Shown here: positions 7,783 through 14,841 of the stretch, one piece after another
Position numbering within the stretch: position 1 is the stretch's first letter
How the letters are laid out: each line of letters opens with the position of its first letter
Origin: an uncultured Bacteroidales bacterium
GTDB lineage: Bacteria; Bacteroidota; Bacteroidia; Bacteroidales; P3
NCBI GenBank assembly: GCA_937910265.1
Contig: CALEPD010000022.1
Span: 1-14,998, forward strand
Direction of reading: 5' to 3'
Length of the DNA: 14,998 nt
Notes under the pieces: model-generated
The model's input: only the letters and a program-made list of their open reading frames with translations
The model's database searches: none
What the model was told of the DNA's origin: nothing
Position numbers and translations under genes: made by a program

Positions 7783-8044
7783 TTATATTTAGATGGATAT
7801 TTATATTTTGGTCAACAATTTCAACGCTGTAGCATTAAAAGTCCGCCTTTGGGAGATTGATGTATGGGGTTGCCATCGGCGGGCATGATTTCTTCTTTGG
7901 TACTGAGACAGGGCTGACTGAAACCCACAGTTCATACATCATCGGTTTATCGGACTTGTCTAAAATAAAGTGGGCACATATAACGTTTTATCTCGACAAA
8001 AGAGGTGTAACAATATATACCATACCCCGTAATCAAGAATAGCC
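7783..8044 (+). other. intergenic region ahead of dprA with a doubtful 60-codon frame
   Basis: Between the MITE-like element and dprA lies 262 bp without a recognisable gene. A frame from ATG at 7860 to TAG at 8040-8042 encodes about 60 residues (start MYGVAIGGHDFFFG), resembles no family I know, and ends 2 nt before the dprA ATG. It could be chance, the decayed end of a former gene, or a short upstream peptide. No terminator, rRNA, tRNA or clear promoter was found. Bases 7432-7585, on the other side of the element, are also non-coding. Confidence 0.35.
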
Positions 8045-9145
8045 ATGGATGACCTTTTTTACAAAATAGCCTTCAGTGAAATTGCCGGCCTCGGCGCCAA
8101 AGGATGCCGGAAACTATTAGAGCTGTACCCCAATCCGAAGGATTTGTTTTCAATGCCGAAATCGGAGCTGAACGGCATCTTCGGCAAACACCATAATATT
8201 GTTGAACAGATTGAGCAACGCTCTATGTTCAAACAGGTGGAGCATGAAATGGAATTTATTGAAAAACATAACATCCAGGTATTGTTCATGACTGATAAAA
8301 AATATCCGCAGCGAATGAACAAACTGGATTGTGAAGATAGCCCGGTACTTCTTTACACTATGGGTGAATGCGACTTAAACAAGAAACGTGTTGTGAGCAT
8401 TGTTGGCACGCGCAGAGCAACAGACTATGGAAAAACCATGACTAACAAACTTGTGGAGCAACTGAGTGGGGATGACATTCTTATTGTGAGCGGATTGGCA
8501 TACGGCATTGACACTGAGGCTCACAAGGCATCGATCAACAACCATATCGCAACCATTGGCGTACTAGGACATGGACTGAATCAGATATACCCCTCAAGCA
8601 ACAGAAACCTGGCGAAACAGATGATAGAATCGGGCGGTGCATTGGTTTCGGAATTCAACTCGACAACAAAGATATCACCAAGTCTTTTTCCTGCACGCAA
8701 CCGCATCATAGCAGCCATGTCGGATGCCACTATCGTGGTGGAAGCATCGGAAAAAGGTGGAGCACTAATTACCGCTAACATAGCCAACAGCTATCACCGT
8801 GATGTTTTCGCAATACCAGGAAGAATCAACGACACCTACTCGAAAGGATGCAACAATTTAATAGCCAACAACAAAGCCATATTGATGAGGTCGATTGATG
8901 ATTTGTATTATGAAATGGGATGGACTCAGGCAAGTAAACGACAAGACCGACAACAGGAGTTGTTCCCGAAATTGGATCCAGATGAACAACTGATAATAGA
9001 AATACTCCAGGAAGCTGAAGAAACGATAGACGGAATTGTACAGAAAAGCAATCTATCTCATCCAAAAATCGCCGCCGCACTACTGGGTTTAGAGATTAAA
9101 AACCTCATACGATGCCTGCCAGGAAGGTTGTATAAAATTATCTAA
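8045..9145 (+). CDS. dprA: DNA-processing protein DprA
   Basis: A 366-residue cytosolic protein that binds incoming single-stranded DNA and loads RecA during natural transformation. The order is an N-terminal helical (SAM-like) region (1-75), the Rossmann-type DprA/Smf domain (about 80-290) and a C-terminal winged-helix domain (about 312-366). Visible motifs are VSIVGTRRATDYG (117-129), IVSGLAYGIDTEAHKA (147-162), FPARNRIIAAMSDATIVVEA (215-234), EKGGALITA (236-244) and DVFAIPGRINDTYSKGCN (253-270). Length and architecture are standard for Bacteroidota. The ATG at 8045 begins MDDLFYKIAF, a normal N-terminus. It is divergent from pyrE and separated from atpD by 149 bp containing a likely promoter, so it is probably a single-gene unit. 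No defect was seen. Confidence 0.95.
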   Translation: MDDLFYKIAFSEIAGLGAKGCRKLLELYPNPKDLFSMPKSELNGIFGKHHNIVEQIEQRSMFKQVEHEMEFIEKHNIQVLFMTDKKYPQRMNKLDCEDSPVLLYTMGECDLNKKRVVSIVGTRRATDYGKTMTNKLVEQLSGDDILIVSGLAYGIDTEAHKASINNHIATIGVLGHGLNQIYPSSNRNLAKQMIESGGALVSEFNSTTKISPSLFPARNRIIAAMSDATIVVEASEKGGALITANIANSYHRDVFAIPGRINDTYSKGCNNLIANNKAILMRSIDDLYYEMGWTQASKRQDRQQELFPKLDPDEQLIIEILQEAEETIDGIVQKSNLSHPKIAAALLGLEIKNLIRCLPGRLYKII

Positions 9146-9213
9146 AACAGAACATTATATTTAACTGTGAATATTTTTTACAAAAAAAAGACTTAAATTC
9201 AATAAAAAAATCG

Positions 9214-9221
9214 TATTTTCG
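9214..9221 (+). promoter_or_regulatory. likely -7 element of the atpD operon
   Basis: TATTTTCG differs by one base from TAnnTTTG and lies in a long A/T-rich tract between dprA and atpD. Transcription would start near 9228-9231, giving a leader of about 65 nt. A good -33 element was not identified. Confidence 0.4.
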
Positions 9222-9230
9222 CAAAAATAA

Positions 9231-9264
9231 TTAAATCGATTTAACACACTGTCTCCCGAGATAG
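9231..9264 (+). promoter_or_regulatory. palindrome and hairpin in the atpD leader
   Basis: A perfect 14-bp palindrome, TTAAATCGATTTAA (9231-9244), sits at the predicted transcription start. It is followed by a small hairpin (CTGTCT-CCCG-AGATAG, 9249-9264, one G-U pair). The first could be an operator, the second an RNA stabiliser. There is no Shine-Dalgarno site; an A-rich stretch precedes the ATG. Confidence 0.4.
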
Positions 9265-9294
9265 AATATTTCAGAAAAACAATAATAAAAACAT

Positions 9295-10800
9295 ATGGAA
9301 ACAAAAGGAAAAATCTCCCAAATCATTGGCGCCGTAATCGATGTTATGTTCGAAGACGGTATTAATTTGCCTGACATTTACGATGCACTTGTTGTAAAAC
9401 GCCCCGATGGAGCAGAAGTCATTTTGGAATGCCAACAGGATATTGGAGAAAACACCATGCGCACAATTGCAATGGACACAACAGACGGTTTGGAACGTGG
9501 CATGGAAGTTGTTTCCTTAGGAGCCCCCATTTCGATGCCTGTTGGAGAAGAAATCAACGGCCGTTTGTTCAACGTTATCGGAGAAACCATCGACGGTATG
9601 CCCGCACCCAAATGCGAGAAACGCTACAGTATACACCGCGAACCGCCTAAATTCGAGAACTTGTCAACCACTCAAGAGGTGCTTTTCACAGGTATCAAGG
9701 TTATCGACTTGATCCAGCCCTTCCTTAAAGGTGGTAAAATCGGTCTCTTCGGAGGTGCCGGTGTAGGCAAAACCGTTCTCATCCAAGAGCTCATCAACAA
9801 CATTGCAAAGAAATATAGCGGTATGTCGGTATTCACCGGTGTTGGTGAGCGTACCCGTGAAGGTAACGACTTGTTGCGCGAAATGATTGAAGCCGGCGTT
9901 ATCAAATACGGTGAAGAGTTCAACAAAAGCATGGAAGAAGGCAGCTGGGACTTGTCGAAAATCGACACAGAAGCCCTCAAGGACTCAAAATGTACAATGG
10001 TGTTCGGTCAGATGAACGAAACACCCGGTGCAAGAGCACGTGTTGCATTGGCAGGTCTTACCCTCGCTGAATACTACCGTGACGGTGACGAAAAAACCGG
10101 TGGTCGCGACATTCTCCTCTTCATCGACAACATCTTCCGTTTTACCCAAGCAGGTTCTGAAGTATCGGCACTTCTCGGCCGTATGCCCTCCGCTGTAGGT
10201 TACCAACCCACTTTGGCCACTGAAATGGGTATGATGCAAGAGCGTATCACATCGACCAAACGCGGTTCAATCACATCGGTACAAGCTGTATATGTACCTG
10301 CCGACGACTTGACCGACCCGGCTCCCGCCACAACATTTGCCCACTTGGATGCACAGACCGTTCTCAGCCGTAAAATATCCGAGCTCGGCATCTACCCTGC
10401 TGTTGACCCACTGGATTCAACATCACGCATTCTTTCACCTGACATTGTAGGAGAAGAGCATTACAACACCGCTCAACGTGTAAAACAGATACTTCAACGT
10501 TACAACGAATTGCAAGACATCATTGCCATTCTCGGTATGGAAGAGCTTGGCGAATCAGACAAATTGGTCGTTTCGCGTGCCCGCCGTGTTCAACGTTTCC
10601 TTTCACAACCATTCTTCGTAGCTGAAGCATTTACCGGATTGAAAGGTAAATTCGTTAACATCGAAGACACCATCAAAGGTTTCAATATGATTCTCAACGG
10701 AGATGTTGACTACTTACCCGAACAGGCATTCCTGTTGGTAGGCACCATCGAGGAAGCCATTGAAAAAGGCGAGAAGATTCTGGCTGAAACCAAAGAATAG
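9295..10800 (+). CDS. atpD: F1 ATP synthase subunit beta
   Basis: A 501-residue catalytic subunit of the F-type ATP synthase, on the cytoplasmic face of the inner membrane. The Walker A loop is GGAGVGKT (153-160), the catalytic glutamate lies in GERTREGND (E185), and the Walker B region is DILLFIDNIFRFTQAGSEVS (272-291). The signature PAPATTFAHLDA is at 342-353. Compared with E. coli (460 residues) there is an extra segment at about 205-230 (YGEEFNKSMEEGSWDLSKID), as in other Bacteroidota. The DELSEED loop, which transmits torque and touches epsilon, reads EELGESD (416-422), with one acidic residue fewer. The ATG at 9295 gives METKGKISQIIGAVIDV, the normal N-terminus. It is the first gene of the operon; atpC follows after 23 nt. 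Confidence 0.98.
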   Translation: METKGKISQIIGAVIDVMFEDGINLPDIYDALVVKRPDGAEVILECQQDIGENTMRTIAMDTTDGLERGMEVVSLGAPISMPVGEEINGRLFNVIGETIDGMPAPKCEKRYSIHREPPKFENLSTTQEVLFTGIKVIDLIQPFLKGGKIGLFGGAGVGKTVLIQELINNIAKKYSGMSVFTGVGERTREGNDLLREMIEAGVIKYGEEFNKSMEEGSWDLSKIDTEALKDSKCTMVFGQMNETPGARARVALAGLTLAEYYRDGDEKTGGRDILLFIDNIFRFTQAGSEVSALLGRMPSAVGYQPTLATEMGMMQERITSTKRGSITSVQAVYVPADDLTDPAPATTFAHLDAQTVLSRKISELGIYPAVDPLDSTSRILSPDIVGEEHYNTAQRVKQILQRYNELQDIIAILGMEELGESDKLVVSRARRVQRFLSQPFFVAEAFTGLKGKFVNIEDTIKGFNMILNGDVDYLPEQAFLLVGTIEEAIEKGEKILAETKE

Positions 10801-10823
10801 TACACCCTATCAATTGAATAAAA

Positions 10824-11060
10824 ATGAACGTAAAAATCATAAAGCCCGACAGTGCCCTTTACGAGGGAGAAGCCAAGCTGATACAGTTGCCTGGTGCAGA
10901 TGGCTTGTTTGAGATACTAAACAATCACGCCCCAATCATTTCGGCATTGGCCAAAGGAAACATTCGTCTGGTTACCGAAAGTGAAGGAGAGAAAACGTTT
11001 GAAATCAGAGGGGGTGTTGTGAAAGGACAGAACAACGATATACTGATATTGGTTCAGTAG
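10824..11060 (+). CDS. atpC: F1 ATP synthase subunit epsilon, short form
   Basis: A 78-residue subunit of the F1 central stalk. The sequence covers only the N-terminal beta-sandwich: it opens with MNVKIIKPDSALYEGEA and has GADGLFEILNNHAPIISAL, the family hallmark, and it ends right after the last strand (NNDILILV). E. coli epsilon has about 139 residues, with a C-terminal helical hairpin that can inhibit rotation. That hairpin is absent here and the next gene starts 8 nt later, so no downstream remnant exists. Short epsilon subunits are usual in Bacteroidota, so this is probably not a truncation. Inhibition of ATP hydrolysis by epsilon is therefore unlikely. It is paired with atpD, but the other subunits are not in the window. 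Confidence 0.95.
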   Translation: MNVKIIKPDSALYEGEAKLIQLPGADGLFEILNNHAPIISALAKGNIRLVTESEGEKTFEIRGGVVKGQNNDILILVQ

Positions 11061-11068
11061 ACAATGTT

Positions 11069-12325
11069 ATGGATCTTTTCATAGAAGGCGTTCTTCTTAA
11101 CGAGGAAACCACAAATATTTGGATACATAATAACCACATAGCAGGCATTGGCAAAGAGTTGCCAATGCCTGTTGATGTTTTACATGTAAATGGCAGCGGG
11201 AAAGCGGCATTTCCCGCATTTGCAAACGGACATTGCCATGCCCCCATGACATTATTCCGTGGTCTCGGGAACGACCTACCCCTGGATGTTTGGCTTAACG
11301 ATTGGATCTGGCCCAATGAAAAGAATCTGACCGATGAAGTTGTGTATTGGGGAACCAAATTGGCCTGCCTTGAAATGATCAAGAATGGCACAACCGCCTT
11401 CAACGATATGTATTTCCACATTGAGGCAGAAGCTCAAGCTGTGGCAGAAAGCGGGATAAGAGCAAATTTGTGCCTTAACATATTCGGAAATGGGGATGAG
11501 ATTGGAGACTGCACCTCAAAAACACTTCCCAAAAGACGTGAAAGAATCACCTTCGGACTTGCGCCCCACGCCATTTATACAGTGAACGAAAAGGGACTAC
11601 TTCGCGTGGCCGAATATTGCTCAAAATATGGGGTAAAATGCCACATACACATGTCCGAGACATTGAATGAGATTGAGCAATGTATAACCGAACACAGATG
11701 CCGACCGTTCGAATATCTGGACCGAATTGGATTTTTAGACACATTAGGTGACAAAATAATTGCCGCTCACGCATTACACATCAGCGAAAAGGAAATAGAC
11801 CTTATTGCCAAACATAATGTAAAAATTGTGCACAACCCGAACTCGAACCTTAAATTAGGCTCGGGATACATGTTTCTGTACGAAGAACTCCGCCAAGCGG
11901 GTGTTGAGATATTGCTCGGAACCGATGGGTGCGCCTCGTCGAACAACCTCGACATGATCGAAGCCATGAAGACAATGTCGCTGCTGCAGAAAGGGTGGCG
12001 CAAAAATCCAACGGTATTGCCATCGCAATCGGCACTTCAAATAGCAACCCGTAACGGATTTAATGCCATGGGATGGGATGCAGGAGAGATTGCTGAAGGA
12101 AAATTGGCCGACATCATTCTGGTGGACTTGAACAATATTGCATTTGTCCCGAACAACAATACCTTATCGAATTTGATATACGCGGCACATGGAGACTGCA
12201 TTGACACTGTAATATGCAACGGCAGAATACTAATGGAGGGAAGGCACATTGCCGGTGAAGAGGAAATTGTAAAACAAGCCCGGAAAGCCGCTGAAAAACT
12301 CATAACCCACAAACCTGTACAATGA
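11069..12325 (+). CDS. mtaD: 5-methylthioadenosine/S-adenosylhomocysteine deaminase-like amidohydrolase
   Basis: A 418-residue cytosolic metal-dependent hydrolase of the amidohydrolase superfamily. Metal ligands match the MTA/SAH deaminase group: HCH (H55, H57) in AFANGHCHAPMTLFRG, H194 in HIHMSET with catalytic E197, H234 in AAHALHIS, and D286 in LLGTDGCASSNNLDM. The motif LAPHAIYTV (164-172) also fits. Family enzymes deaminate the adenine of methylthioadenosine, S-adenosylhomocysteine or adenosine to the inosine form, leading into SAM recycling. Guanine or other nucleoside deamination cannot be excluded. The ATG lies 8 nt after atpC, and the stop overlaps the next start (ATGA). Placement behind atpDC is unusual and suggests co-expression. 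Family is firm, exact substrate moderate. Confidence 0.82.
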   Translation: MDLFIEGVLLNEETTNIWIHNNHIAGIGKELPMPVDVLHVNGSGKAAFPAFANGHCHAPMTLFRGLGNDLPLDVWLNDWIWPNEKNLTDEVVYWGTKLACLEMIKNGTTAFNDMYFHIEAEAQAVAESGIRANLCLNIFGNGDEIGDCTSKTLPKRRERITFGLAPHAIYTVNEKGLLRVAEYCSKYGVKCHIHMSETLNEIEQCITEHRCRPFEYLDRIGFLDTLGDKIIAAHALHISEKEIDLIAKHNVKIVHNPNSNLKLGSGYMFLYEELRQAGVEILLGTDGCASSNNLDMIEAMKTMSLLQKGWRKNPTVLPSQSALQIATRNGFNAMGWDAGEIAEGKLADIILVDLNNIAFVPNNNTLSNLIYAAHGDCIDTVICNGRILMEGRHIAGEEEIVKQARKAAEKLITHKPVQ

Positions 12326-13950
12326 TGCATAAACATACACTAACCTTTGTAGCCATAATTTTACTATTGTCGTCGTGCTCCATACCGAACCATGACGACA
12401 AGATGATATTCCGTTATAATGAAAGTGCCGGCATTAACACTTTAGACCCGGCATTTGCCAAGGACCAAGCACTCATCTGGGCGTGCTCGCAATTGTACAA
12501 TGGGTTGATTCAACTTGACAGCAACCTGAATGTTCAGCCATGTATTGCCAAGAAATGGAATATTTCTGACGATGGAAAAACCTATACCTTTACTTTAAGA
12601 GATGATGTGTATTTTCATAAAAACGGATTATTTAACACTGGTGACTCGACAAGAAAAGTAACTGCAAACGATTTTTTATACAGTTTCAACCGTATATTGG
12701 ACCCCGACGTCGCTTCGCCAGGTTTATGGATTTTCAGTGAGGTTGCCCCAAATGGCTTTGCGGCTCCCAACGACAGCACATTTGTCATAGAACTCAAACA
12801 ACCATTCAGCCCTTTCATCGGATTACTCGGCACCCCTTATTGCAGTGTTGTTCCGCATGAGGTTGCCGAACATTACGGTACTGATTTCAGAAAACACCCC
12901 TGTGGAACAGGACCGTTTCAATTTCAATTATGGAAAGAAAATGTAAAGCTTGTACTACGCAAAAACCCTTTGTATTTTGAATGTGACAAAGAGGGATACC
13001 GCCTACCCTATCTTGACGCGGTAGCAACTACTTTCATTGTCGACAAGCAAACTGTTTTTCTTGAATTCGTTAAAGGAAACTTGGATTTCATGAACTCGCT
13101 TGACGCCAGTTACAAAGACGAGATTCTAACCAAAACAGGACAATTGAAAACCAAATACCAAGGCCGTATCACAATGACCAGCACACCGTACCTCAATACC
13201 GAATATTTGGGTTTTCTCACTGACCAGGAAGATTCTCCGTTGCATGACAAACGCATCAGGCAAGCCATCAATTACGGATTTGACAGACGCAAGATGATGA
13301 AATACCTGCGGAACAACGTCGGTACTCCCGGATGCTACGGAATAATACCCAAAGGGCTGCCCGGATTTGACACGGTAAACTGTAATGGGTATGAGTACGA
13401 CATAGCCAAAGCTGAACAACTGCTTGCAGAAGCCGGATATCCGCATGGAGAAGGACTTCCAACATTAACAATGTCAACGACATCCAATTACCTTGACCTA
13501 TGTAAATATATACAACAACAACTAAATCTTATCGGGATAAAGGTAAAAGTTGATGTAAATCCGCCTGCAGCACTCAGAGAACAAATAGCCCAAGGAAAAG
13601 TTCAATGGTTCAGAGGATCATGGATTGCAGACTACCCCGACGCGGAAAATTATTTGTCGCTGTTCTACAGCCAGAACAAAGCCCCGAATGGCCCGAACTA
13701 CACCCACTACAATAACGCGGAATACGATGAAATGTATCGTAAATCAAAAAGCATAACCGACGACTCTGTACGTATAGAGTTATACCGACAGATGAACCGC
13801 ATGATTAATGAAGAGGCTCCGATTGTTGTGCTGTATTACGACCAAATACTCCATTTCACCCATAAGAATGTCAGTGGACTACACAGCAACGCCATGAATG
13901 CACTGAATTTAAAGTACGTTAAAATCAACAACAAAGAACAGCAACCATGA
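12322..13950 (+). CDS. peptide-type ABC transporter substrate-binding lipoprotein (SBP_bac_5)
   Basis: A 542-residue lipoprotein. The N-terminus has a hydrophobic stretch and the lipobox LLSSC with the acylated cysteine at residue 19. The mature protein follows the OppA/DppA plan: FRYNESAGINTLDPAFA, YNGLIQLDSNLNVQPCIAKKW, DDGKTYTFTLRDDVYFH, NDFLYSFNRILDP, CGTGPFQF, then RIRQAINYGFDRRKMMKYL and IQQQLNLIGIKVKVDVNP. Family members capture oligopeptides or related ligands for import through an ABC permease. No permease or ATPase gene is in the window, so it is an orphan here. The start ATGATG overlaps the deaminase stop; either ATG (12322 or 12325) is possible. The stop overlaps the thioesterase start by 4 nt, so coupled translation is likely. 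The ligand cannot be predicted. Confidence 0.9.
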   Translation: MMHKHTLTFVAIILLLSSCSIPNHDDKMIFRYNESAGINTLDPAFAKDQALIWACSQLYNGLIQLDSNLNVQPCIAKKWNISDDGKTYTFTLRDDVYFHKNGLFNTGDSTRKVTANDFLYSFNRILDPDVASPGLWIFSEVAPNGFAAPNDSTFVIELKQPFSPFIGLLGTPYCSVVPHEVAEHYGTDFRKHPCGTGPFQFQLWKENVKLVLRKNPLYFECDKEGYRLPYLDAVATTFIVDKQTVFLEFVKGNLDFMNSLDASYKDEILTKTGQLKTKYQGRITMTSTPYLNTEYLGFLTDQEDSPLHDKRIRQAINYGFDRRKMMKYLRNNVGTPGCYGIIPKGLPGFDTVNCNGYEYDIAKAEQLLAEAGYPHGEGLPTLTMSTTSNYLDLCKYIQQQLNLIGIKVKVDVNPPAALREQIAQGKVQWFRGSWIADYPDAENYLSLFYSQNKAPNGPNYTHYNNAEYDEMYRKSKSITDDSVRIELYRQMNRMINEEAPIVVLYYDQILHFTHKNVSGLHSNAMNALNLKYVKINNKEQQP

Positions 13951-14351
13951 CACTCGAAGAAGCAAAATCGATATTCCAAAACGACCTCTACGCCACAGCC
14001 GTCACCGGAGTGGAATTAACTGCAATTTCCACGCATTCATCACAATGCACGGTAAAAATAAACGCCAGTCACCGCAATGCCATGGGAGGTGTTATGGGGG
14101 GAGTGTTTTTCACGCTGGCCGACTTGGCATTTGCAGCAGCAGCCAACAGCGAATGCACCGACCAATTACATTGGGTTTCGCTAAACAGCCATATAAACTA
14201 CCTATCCCAACCGAAATCGAATATGATTGAAGCCACAGCCACATGCATCAAGCAAGGCAAGAGTACATGCGTATATGAGATAACGATACGCGACATGGAA
14301 TCGAAAAAACCTGTTGCTGCAGTTACAACAACAGGCATGTATGTTTCATGA
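13947..14351 (+). CDS. PaaI-type hotdog-fold thioesterase
   Basis: A 134-residue cytosolic protein of the 4HBT/PaaI hotdog family, which hydrolyses acyl-CoA or aryl-CoA thioesters. The active-site segment RNAMGGVMGGVFFTLADLAF (43-62) matches the PaaI motif, with D59 on the central helix. The HGG seen in many members reads MGG, a variant I believe is common in Clostridia and Bacteroidota. The beta-sheet half continues with HWVSLNSHINYLSQP and ends VAAVTTTGMYVS. Length fits the family. It is the last gene of the operon; its ATG overlaps the previous stop (ATGA) by 4 nt. No hairpin terminator is obvious after it, but the one-ended repeat begins 7 nt downstream. Substrate unknown. Confidence 0.9.
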   Translation: MTLEEAKSIFQNDLYATAVTGVELTAISTHSSQCTVKINASHRNAMGGVMGGVFFTLADLAFAAAANSECTDQLHWVSLNSHINYLSQPKSNMIEATATCIKQGKSTCVYEITIRDMESKKPVAAVTTTGMYVS

Positions 14352-14357
14352 TATAGG

Positions 14358-14453
14358 TGTGGGTTCTATAAATTGCTTTCGTGCGATTATGTTCTATTTC
14401 GAGCAGATTTCCGTGCGCTATGCGGCGCATTTAATCGACTGACAATCGGAAAG
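14358..14453. repeat. one-ended second copy of the MITE-like repeat
   Basis: This copy aligns with 7586-7694 in the same orientation. It shares the exact blocks tctataaattgctttcgtg, gcagatttccgtgcg and gacaatcggaaag, with scattered substitutions and a deletion of about 11 bp in the middle. Its left end, tgggttctataaatt, fits the element terminus better than the left end of copy 1. No matching right terminal inverted repeat was found downstream. It is either a decayed element or a separate dispersed repeat of which copy 1 is a composite. Confidence 0.75.
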
Positions 14454-14458
14454 TGTGA

Positions 14459-14575
14459 TCATTTGAATGGCTCCTTGGTTAGGATTGGGGTTATTGCTTT
14501 TTCTAATGAAAAACCAATCAATAGGAGAAAATATATTTCCCCAAATTTCTTCTTCCCCATATTCAATTTCTCCAT
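14459..14575 (-). CDS. possible 38-residue small membrane peptide
   Basis: A minus-strand frame of 38 codons, ATG at 14575 to TGA at 14459, gives a basic N-terminus (MEKLNMGKKKFG), a hydrophobic stretch (IYFLLLIGF) and a short polar tail. It starts inside the end of an Ala-rich frame (overlap 14563-14575) and ends 5 nt before the one-ended repeat. No family is recognised. A frame this short can arise by chance; the hydrophobic stretch and the overlap are the only arguments for it. Confidence 0.2.
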   Translation of the reverse strand: MEKLNMGKKKFGEIYFLLLIGFSLEKAITPILTKEPFK

Positions 14576-14775
14576 TCCGACAAAAGGGTTATTACTCCGT
14601 CAAACAAGGAACTGCCAGCGACACCGGCAGTTGCCGCATCAAGACATGTGTCTCGAGAAAATGCCACAACATAACTTGCGACTGTTGCTGCTTTGGCATC
14701 TGACAACGATGCAGAAGCTGCAGCCTTCCACCATTTGCTCAGTTGTTACGGATTATTTCCCTTGGTTTTCGGCAT
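14563..14775 (-). pseudogene. possible broken Ala-rich small-peptide gene
   Basis: On the minus strand, ATG at 14775 begins MPKTKGNNP, then TAA (14746-14748). The same frame then stays open for about 60 codons: QLSKWWKAAASASLSDAKAA, a hydrophobic Ala/Val/Gly-rich stretch, and a final LLSEWRN before TGA at 14563. A single change of TAA to CAA would give a 70-residue peptide with a polar leader and an amphipathic body. Such peptides recall small secreted or bacteriocin-like products, but I recognise no specific family. A 7-bp hairpin (arms 14610-14616 and 14626-14632) lies within it. A chance frame is the main alternative. Confidence 0.2.
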
Positions 14776-14841
14776 AAAGTGTGACACAATATGACTGTAA
14801 CCGAGACCAGGCCTCCTGCATCTTCCGGCATCCAGTAATAA

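Noticed and set aside
8045..9145. DprA as part of a mobile competence or defence island
   Set aside because: Standard length, complete motifs and ordinary neighbours; it reads as the housekeeping copy.
14610..14632. hairpin (aactgcc/ggcagtt) as a terminator of the atp operon
   Set aside because: It lies about 260 bp past the last gene and has no T-tract on the + strand.
14373..14777. 134-codon + strand frame with a TTG start
   Set aside because: It starts inside the dispersed repeat, has no recognisable domain and an implausible composition (FFFPIFNF followed by Arg/Gln/His/Cys-rich sequence). It overlaps alternative minus-strand frames that are themselves weak.
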